Shown piece by piece: positions 1 to 4,651 of a stretch of 6,615 nucleotides of DNA; the first letter of the stretch is position 1; every line of letters begins with the position of its first letter. The stretch spans positions 1 through 6,615 of the forward strand of contig CAIOGK010000112.1 in NCBI GenBank assembly GCA_903857815.1. Reading direction: 5' to 3'. This stretch comes from Candidatus Falkowiibacteriota bacterium. Its GTDB lineage: Bacteria > Patescibacteriota > Patescibacteriia > Patescibacteriales > UBA12465. The notes beneath the pieces are model-generated. The model saw only the letters and a program-made list of their open reading frames with translations. It searched no databases and was not told the DNA's origin. The position numbers and the translations under genes are program-made.

Positions 1-952
1 CATAACATGGCTGGTGGTTAATGGTAGTCGGGTAATGTATTAAAGTCTCTATCCCTTTAGTATTTAAATATTCTTTTAAACTATCCCTCTTATTATTTAA
101 AACTCGAGCCACAAATAAGTGATAAGAACCATTTTCTAAAAATTCCGGTAAAACTAATTGGGGAATATTGCTTAATTCATTAATATATTTTTGAGCAATC
201 TTGCGTCGCGTATTAATAAAATCGGGTAATTTCTTTAATTTTAAATCTAACAAAACACACTGCAAGGCATCGGCGCGATAATTACTTCCTTTTATAACAT
301 GGTTATATCTTCCCTGTTGTCCATAATTACGATAAGCGATAGAAAAATCACGCACCTTTTCATCATTTGTTAAAATTAATCCCCCCTCGCCTAAAGCCCC
401 AAGATTTTTTGTTGGATAAAAACTAAAAGCTTTGATGTTAACCGCTGCCTCTCCTTGATAATTAGCCCCATGTGCCTGGCAAGCATCTTCAACGACAATT
501 AAATTATGCTCAGCAGCAATTTTATTAATTGCGTCCATATTACAAATTTGACCAAATAGATGTACCGGCAATATTACTCGTGTTTTTTCGGTAATCAAGT
601 TTTCAATTTTATTTTCATCAATTAAAAAATCATCTTTTATATCACAAAATACCGGGCGAGCCCCAAGATTAGAAATTGCTAAACTGGTCGCAACGGCACT
701 ATTCGAAACAGTAATTACTTCATCGCCAGTTTTAACTCCGGCAGATAATAAAGCAACTTCTAAAGCGGCCAACCCGGTAGAAACGGCGACAGCATACCTA
801 TAACCGTGGTACGTAGCAAAATTATTTTCAAAATTTTCCGTTACTTTTCCTAAAACATAAACTCCGGCCCTACCGAATTCTTTAAATGCGTTTAAAAAAT
901 CGTCTTCAAAATAATTCCACTCTCTATTTAATTCAGTAAAAGGAATATTCAT
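1..952 (-). CDS. fdtB: DegT/DnrJ/EryC1-family sugar aminotransferase, probable dTDP-3-keto-6-deoxyhexose 3-aminotransferase (3' end cut by window)
   Basis: PLP-dependent aminotransferase that would place an amino group on C3 of a dTDP-3-keto-6-deoxyhexose, with glutamate as the usual donor. It reads from ATG at 952-950 without a stop to the window edge, giving 317 complete codons. Family members are usually about 360-370 residues, so roughly 50 C-terminal residues are missing. It opens MNIPFTELNRE. The pyridine-binding Asp is D156 in VVEDACQAHGA, and the Schiff-base lysine is K182 in FSFYPTKNLGALGEGG. Further landmarks are the glycine-rich LGEGG, the YRNYGQ segment, YRADALQ, and LIHYPTTINH near the edge. 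The sugar assignment rests mainly on the FdtA/QdtA-type isomerase one base upstream, the standard partner of FdtB/QdtB. The family call is secure; the exact substrate is inferred. Other DegT sugar aminotransferases acting at C4 look similar. It is transcribed last of the genes seen here. Confidence 0.9.
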   Translation of the reverse strand, partial: MNIPFTELNREWNYFEDDFLNAFKEFGRAGVYVLGKVTENFENNFATYHGYRYAVAVSTGLAALEVALLSAGVKTGDEVITVSNSAVATSLAISNLGARPVFCDIKDDFLIDENKIENLITEKTRVILPVHLFGQICNMDAINKIAAEHNLIVVEDACQAHGANYQGEAAVNIKAFSFYPTKNLGALGEGGLILTNDEKVRDFSIAYRNYGQQGRYNHVIKGSNYRADALQCVLLDLKLKKLPDFINTRRKIAQKYINELSNIPQLVLPEFLENGSYHLFVARVLNNKRDSLKEYLNTKGIETLIHYPTTINHQPCY

Positions 953-956
953 ATTA
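950..956 (-). other. stop-start junction TAATATG, ketoisomerase to aminotransferase
   Basis: Stop TAA, one T, then the ATG of the aminotransferase. The one-base spacing suggests that ribosomes finishing the isomerase re-initiate on the aminotransferase, keeping the two consecutive pathway enzymes in step. The identical junction occurs at 3943-3949. Coupling is inferred. Confidence 0.6.
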
Positions 957-1412
957 TTTTTTAATAAATTTTTTAAAATCTTCGTAATTCCTTATATAAT
1001 CACTTTCCTTATAGTAATCTGCAGCGAGAACAAGAATAACACAGTCCGCAGAAAAGTTAGACATTGTATGCCAAAGAAGCGGACCAAGCCTAACGCCATA
1101 GTAAGGGCTATCCATTTTAATTTTTTGTTTTGTATTTCCATCATCAAGACCGAGTAGGAATGATCCGTTAACACAAAAAATAATCTGCTCTAATTTTTTA
1201 TGAGCATGCAAACCGCGATTAGCCGTTTTATTATATAAATTATTTATAAAATAAAAACGTTTAATTGAAAAAGGAATATTTTTTAAAGATTCGCCAATCA
1301 CCAAATTACCATCTGGAAAATCATCATAAAACTGTAAATTAATCATACCGGAATTTTTAACTTTTATTTTAGGAAGTTTTATCTTATTCTTTGTTTTTTT
1401 CACTTGAGCCAT
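954..1412 (-). CDS. fdtA: dTDP-4-dehydro-6-deoxyglucose 3,4-ketoisomerase, FdtA/QdtA family (WxcM-like cupin)
   Basis: Small cupin enzyme (152 residues) that moves the keto group of dTDP-4-keto-6-deoxyglucose from C4 to C3, preparing it for C3 transamination. Visible hallmarks are NIPFSIKRFYFI (45-56), RGLHAHK (66-72) with the paired histidines H69 and H71 expected at the active site, PLLWHTMSNFS (111-121), and the C-terminal YKESDYIRNYEDF (134-146). FdtA makes the galacto product (toward Fuc3N) and QdtA the gluco product (toward Qui3N); I cannot separate them with certainty. Two starts are possible, ATG at 1412 and ATG at 1346 (Met23). I chose 1412 because its upstream bases match the start context of the other genes, although it gives a lysine-rich N-terminal extension of about 20 residues and a 29-base overlap with the upstream glycosyltransferase. 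The stop is one base before the aminotransferase start, as expected for a coupled pair. Confidence 0.92.
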   Translation of the reverse strand: MAQVKKTKNKIKLPKIKVKNSGMINLQFYDDFPDGNLVIGESLKNIPFSIKRFYFINNLYNKTANRGLHAHKKLEQIIFCVNGSFLLGLDDGNTKQKIKMDSPYYGVRLGPLLWHTMSNFSADCVILVLAADYYKESDYIRNYEDFKKFIKK

Positions 1413-2370
1413 ATTTTTTATGAGAAAAATAAATAATGACTAATAATTTTTTAGCTTTTTGTTTTAACATATCCAAGATGCTTTCCCCTGTTCGATAGCC
1501 ATAATTAAATGCGGCATCAACTTCTTTTGTTTTTTTAATAATATCTTTTATTTCTTTAATGTACGGGCTATAAATCCACCCCTCAATCTTTTTGTTAAAA
1601 GAATAGAAAGAAGAATGGAGTTGAAATTTATTTTCAGAAATTATTTTGAAGGTATGAAAATGGAAAAAAATTAAATCCTGGTTGTTAATCTTAATTTTTT
1701 CATTTTCAACACTAATCTCATATTTTCCTAAATTCCAGGGAGCAACATCGCCACCTACATGATTGAGCACATGAACCCCCTTAAATCTTGTTGTCCAATC
1801 ATCTAAATAAGCTTGATCACCAAATTTACCGTCCTCACATTTATTATAACACCATTTTAAAACTTCATCCTGCCACCACTTTAAACAAGAAAGTCCTTCT
1901 GGATTATTTTTGAAAATAACCATAGCAACATTGTAAATTCCATTTTTTTCTAAATACTGCAACTGCTTGGGGTAATTGTGTTTAATAATCAATACTGAAT
2001 CATTGGCTAATTCTTCATAAATGGGTGCTGGAGAAGAATAAAAATAAATATCGCTATCTAAATAAGCAATATTTTCTAATTCTGGATGCTTTTTAAGTAA
2101 ATAATAAGTAAATACAGAGGCTAAAGTCCAACAATACTCTCCTTTAGAACGATTGGATTTAGCTTTTAATAATTTTTCATCCTCAATATCGGAGAGCTTT
2201 ATTAATCGTGCTTTTTCTAATTTTAATTTTGTAAGCAAACTATACGTCTCTTCATCCAAACAAAGAATAAAAATTTGCCAATCAGAATAATTTTCTAATA
2301 AAGAATTATAAAGAGCAATTCCCTGATAGGCATAATTTCTATCAAATAAAGTACAAAAGTTATATATCAT
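1384..2370 (-). CDS. GT-A-fold glycosyltransferase, GT8-like nucleotide-diphospho-sugar transferase
   Basis: Probable cytoplasmic glycosyltransferase of 328 residues that transfers a sugar from a nucleotide donor to a growing glycan. The start FCTLFDRNYAYQGIALYNSL (5-24) is a typical GT-A opening strand and helix. The metal-binding DxD motif is D105-S-D107 in AYLDSDIYFY. Other conserved-looking blocks are EYCW (78-81), GIYNVAMVIFKN (144-155), GKFGDQAYLDDW (181-192), APWN (210-213) and FFHFHTF (235-241). I placed the start at ATG 2370-2368, which overlaps the preceding methyltransferase by 11 bases. The frame stays open to a GTG at 2457, but that would mean a 98-base overlap and adds a hydrophobic leader that is only the methyltransferase tail read in another frame. 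The C terminus is basic (KKLLVIIYFSHKKYG), so peripheral membrane contact is possible. Donor and acceptor cannot be told from sequence. Confidence 0.85.
   Translation of the reverse strand: MIYNFCTLFDRNYAYQGIALYNSLLENYSDWQIFILCLDEETYSLLTKLKLEKARLIKLSDIEDEKLLKAKSNRSKGEYCWTLASVFTYYLLKKHPELENIAYLDSDIYFYSSPAPIYEELANDSVLIIKHNYPKQLQYLEKNGIYNVAMVIFKNNPEGLSCLKWWQDEVLKWCYNKCEDGKFGDQAYLDDWTTRFKGVHVLNHVGGDVAPWNLGKYEISVENEKIKINNQDLIFFHFHTFKIISENKFQLHSSFYSFNKKIEGWIYSPYIKEIKDIIKKTKEVDAAFNYGYRTGESILDMLKQKAKKLLVIIYFSHKKYGSSEKNKE
1410..1420 (-). promoter_or_regulatory. translation start context of the ketoisomerase (no Shine-Dalgarno)
   Basis: The minus strand reads TAAAAAATATG, ending in the ATG. The same 11 bases occur at the GT8-like glycosyltransferase start at 2368-2378. 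No GGAG-type sequence lies upstream. The alternative ATG at 1346 is preceded by CCGGT, unlike any other start here, so this site decides the start in favour of 1412. Function as an initiation signal is inferred. Confidence 0.5.
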
Positions 2371-3040
2371 ATTTTTTACATAAAAAAATTGATTCTTTAG
2401 AAAAAAAGTTTGGCCAGAACCAACGAGAAATAAAGCTAAAACAACCAAAATCTTCACGCTTAATTATCTGTAATCCATTTTTTTTACAAAAACTTTTAAA
2501 ATCTTTAATACTTAATTGATGGATATGGCCAGTATTAAACCAACTATATTTATGCAACATCGGACGCGGCATCACTCCATTAAATAATAAATCTAAACGA
2601 TTTTCAAAATAAGCGAAATTGGGAAAAGAAATTATCTGGTATTTTGAAATACGAGTCATTTCCTTTATAAAAATTTCGGGAAACAAAAGCATTTGCAATG
2701 TTACATTGCAAATTGCGTAATCAAATTGTTGATTAGAAAAACAATTATAAGTTTCCTGCTTATCAATTTCTCCTCGTTTAGCTATTAATTCATTTTTCAA
2801 ACAAAAATCGACTCCAGATTGTGAAATTTCTATTCCTTCAATTTCAATATTTTTCTGTTCTTTTAAATATTTCATTAAAGAACCATTACCACATCCCAAA
2901 TCAATGTTCTTCGTTTTATTTTTTATCCAATTATTAATTATTGGGAACTCTTCACGAATATAAAAATCCTCATTTCTAAAATCATAGAGTCTATTATCAT
3001 TTAAAAATGGGTTATCTAACGATTCAGGGCTTTTAGACAT
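2360..3040 (-). CDS. MetW-like class I SAM-dependent methyltransferase
   Basis: A 226-residue methyltransferase-fold protein. The SAM-binding motif I is NIDLGCGNGS (45-54) and the acidic ribose-binding residue is E71 in IEGIEIS. The post-motif region FDYAICNVTLQMLLFPEIFIKEM (106-128) and the following ISFPNFAYFENRLDLLFNG (137-155), MP (157-158) and IHQLSIKDFKSFC (173-185) align by eye with MetW, whose family signature is FPNFGHW...R..LL..G.MP...W..TPNIH..T..DF. The TPN before IH is replaced by TGH. MetW normally sits beside metX and takes part in homoserine acetylation. Here it lies between two glycosyltransferases, so a role in sugar methylation or regulation of the glycan pathway is more likely than methionine synthesis, but that is inference. 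It overlaps the upstream gene by 25 bases and the downstream one by 11. The ATG at 3040 is the only Met before motif I. Confidence 0.87.
   Translation of the reverse strand: MSKSPESLDNPFLNDNRLYDFRNEDFYIREEFPIINNWIKNKTKNIDLGCGNGSLMKYLKEQKNIEIEGIEISQSGVDFCLKNELIAKRGEIDKQETYNCFSNQQFDYAICNVTLQMLLFPEIFIKEMTRISKYQIISFPNFAYFENRLDLLFNGVMPRPMLHKYSWFNTGHIHQLSIKDFKSFCKKNGLQIIKREDFGCFSFISRWFWPNFFSKESIFLCKKYDI
2368..2378 (-). promoter_or_regulatory. translation start context of the GT8-like glycosyltransferase (no Shine-Dalgarno)
   Basis: The minus strand reads TAAAAAATATG, identical over 11 bases to the ketoisomerase start context. It supports the ATG at 2370 over the upstream GTG at 2457, whose preceding bases (TTAAGC) do not fit the pattern. 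It lies across the end of the MetW-like gene. Confidence 0.5.
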
Positions 3041-3945
3041 ATTCTTTTAAATATTTTTAAATAAAATTTGTATCTAACAAAAATAATAAATAATCTTAAA
3101 TACAGAGTTTTAAAAAATCTAGCGACTATTAACCTAACCTCACTATTTTCAATAACTGATATTTTAGCAACTATAACCGGCTTATTATAAATTTCAGTAA
3201 AAAAAGCAGTCATCCTTCCAGTGTGCGTTCCGCTATTATCAAAACCACAATTAGAAACCAAGGAATAGCCGGGATAAAGTGTTAATTTATTTTTTAAAAA
3301 AGCAGAGGCATACCAACGAACAGCCCAAGAATTATTAAATCCTTTAATTTGCCCTCTTAGCATCTGAGTATATGGATATCCACCAAGATCAAATTCTCTA
3401 GTCAATTTTTTTGCAATAAGCTCACTTAACAATTTCTGACCATCTGCTTCAAATAAATCCCAACCCCTTTTCCAGGTAGCCCAACCCCAACAGTCTGCTC
3501 CTTTAATAAAAAAGGTTTCTGGTAATTGATGTTTCACGGGATATATATAGCCATGAATACTAATTACTTCTTCTTGATTTTCATATAAATCTAAAGCTTC
3601 ATTCATGTACCTTAAAAAATAAGGAGATGTAATAAGATCATCTTCTAAAACAATTATCTTACCGGATTGATTAACAATTTCTGTAACTCCATTAATAATC
3701 GAATTAGCTAACCCCAAATTTTCTAAACGTTCAATAATTTTTATACTTTTAAAACCAGAAATGGTTTTTAAATATTCTCGAACAACTAAAACGCTACTCT
3801 TGCTCTCTGGTGAATTTTTAAATCCATCAGAAAAAATAACTAAGTCGCTATTAATAGCTAATTCATTTTTTTGTAAAGCTTCGATTGTTTTTTTTGTATG
3901 TTCAAGACGATTATAAACAAACAAAGCTACTGGGGCTAAAATCAT
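3016..3945 (-). CDS. GT-A-fold glycosyltransferase (GT2/HlpA-like)
   Basis: A 309-residue glycosyltransferase. It opens APVALFVYNRLEHTKKTIEAL (4-24), the first strand and helix of a GT-A fold, followed by VIFSDG (36-41) and ENLGLANSI (75-83). The metal-binding acidic motif is VLEDDL (99-104). WGWATWKRGW (153-162), SWAVRWY (206-212) and SNCGFDNSGTH (231-241) are blocks I associate with bacterial proteins labelled glycosyltransferase family 2 or hemolytic protein HlpA-like. No haemolysin function is implied by that label. The last 40 residues alternate basic and aromatic or aliphatic residues (from about 270), which suggests contact with the inner face of the membrane where lipid-linked glycans are made. 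It starts one base after the stop of the preceding methyltransferase, stops with TAG, and overlaps the next gene by 25 bases. Sugar specificity is unknown. Confidence 0.87.
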   Translation of the reverse strand: MILAPVALFVYNRLEHTKKTIEALQKNELAINSDLVIFSDGFKNSPESKSSVLVVREYLKTISGFKSIKIIERLENLGLANSIINGVTEIVNQSGKIIVLEDDLITSPYFLRYMNEALDLYENQEEVISIHGYIYPVKHQLPETFFIKGADCWGWATWKRGWDLFEADGQKLLSELIAKKLTREFDLGGYPYTQMLRGQIKGFNNSWAVRWYASAFLKNKLTLYPGYSLVSNCGFDNSGTHTGRMTAFFTEIYNKPVIVAKISVIENSEVRLIVARFFKTLYLRLFIIFVRYKFYLKIFKRICLKALNR

Positions 3946-3949
3946 ATTA
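3943..3949 (-). other. stop-start junction TAATATG, methyltransferase to GT2-like glycosyltransferase
   Basis: Stop TAA of the methyltransferase, one T, then the ATG of the glycosyltransferase: the same seven bases as at 950-956. It indicates tight operon packing and probable translational coupling. Confidence 0.6.
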
Positions 3950-4642
3950 ATTAATTTTTCTTAATATTAAAACATAGCCATTCTTTTTCGAAAACGGAAA
4001 CTTAATATATGTCCAAGAAAAAGCTAGTAAGGCATTAAAAAAATATTTTATTTTGGAAGATCCGATATTAAAAATTTTATAATTTTCCCTTCTATACCAA
4101 CAATTAATAATTTCAAGATTTCCTGTGCCAATTTTTTGCTGTTGTTTATTTTTAAAATAACTCAAAATGGTTTCTGGGGGATAAGGGCGAATATGATCAA
4201 TGTCTAAATAAAAACCTGGATACCATAAAGGGCTTCTAATAATTATATAACCCGAAGTTTTAGTCACTCGCATTAATTGATCTAATAATTCAGTTACTTC
4301 TGGATATTTAAAATGCTCAATAACATGGGAACAATGAACAACATCAAAGCTTTCATCAGGATATGACATATCGATTGCATTACCAACCGTTGTTTTCAGG
4401 CCTTTATCCGATGTAATTTTAGCTAAATCAGGATTAATTTCAAAACATTCAATATTAATATTTTGAAAGAGATTTTTAACTTTAAGAGAAAACCTCCCTA
4501 AACCAGAACCGACCTCCAAATATTTCCATGGTTTATCTTTTGCTAACGTATTCAAAAATTTAACAACTTCTCTATCTTCGCGATTGTTACTTTCATCAAT
4601 AAATTTCTGTTTTTGTTGCGAAAACAATAGATTCAATTTCAT
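3947..4642 (-). CDS. class I SAM-dependent methyltransferase (Methyltransf_11-like)
   Basis: A 231-residue methyltransferase with a complete Rossmann core. Motif I is YLEVGSGLGRF (41-51), the acidic residue at the end of strand 2 is E68 in CFEIN, and the motif around strand 4 is FDVVHCSHVIEHFKYP (99-114), a typical Methyltransf_11 pattern. After this come LMRVTKTSGYIIIRSP (123-138) and DHIRPYPPETI (149-159), seen in methyltransferases of polysaccharide loci. The C-terminal part has a hydrophobic aromatic stretch (about 199-216) followed by basic residues, probably not a true membrane helix. The substrate is unknown; a sugar hydroxyl or amino group is the natural guess from the neighbours. It is unrelated in detail to the MetW-like enzyme downstream, so the two are unlikely to be a recent duplication. 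It starts at ATG 4642, 9 bases after the stop of the large glycosyltransferase. Confidence 0.88.
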   Translation of the reverse strand: MKLNLLFSQQKQKFIDESNNREDREVVKFLNTLAKDKPWKYLEVGSGLGRFSLKVKNLFQNINIECFEINPDLAKITSDKGLKTTVGNAIDMSYPDESFDVVHCSHVIEHFKYPEVTELLDQLMRVTKTSGYIIIRSPLWYPGFYLDIDHIRPYPPETILSYFKNKQQQKIGTGNLEIINCWYRRENYKIFNIGSSKIKYFFNALLAFSWTYIKFPFSKKNGYVLILRKIN

Positions 4643-4651
4643 AATATAAAT

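Noticed and set aside
1..950. Apparent gene-free left end
   Set aside because: Translating the minus strand from 952 gives a continuous 317-codon aminotransferase with PLP lysine and Asp motifs; it lacks a stop only because the window ends.
992..1174. 60-codon minus-strand reading frame
   Set aside because: It lies entirely inside the ketoisomerase gene in another frame and encodes nothing recognisable; the ketoisomerase frame carries the conserved motifs.
2371..2457. Signal-peptide-like leader (MKILVVLALFLVGSG) in front of the GT8-like glycosyltransferase
   Set aside because: It is the 3' end of the MetW-like gene read in another frame, begins with GTG, and precedes the natural GT-A opening FCTLFDRNY, which starts just after the ATG at 2370.
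3040..3120. AT-rich TATAAT-like strings on the minus strand as an internal promoter
   Set aside because: The region is coding and so AT-rich that such strings arise by chance; no matching -35 or gene-free spacing is present.
3016..3945. Haemolysin-related function for the HlpA-like glycosyltransferase
   Set aside because: The label is a naming legacy; the sequence shows a GT-A fold with an EDD motif and glycan-locus neighbours.
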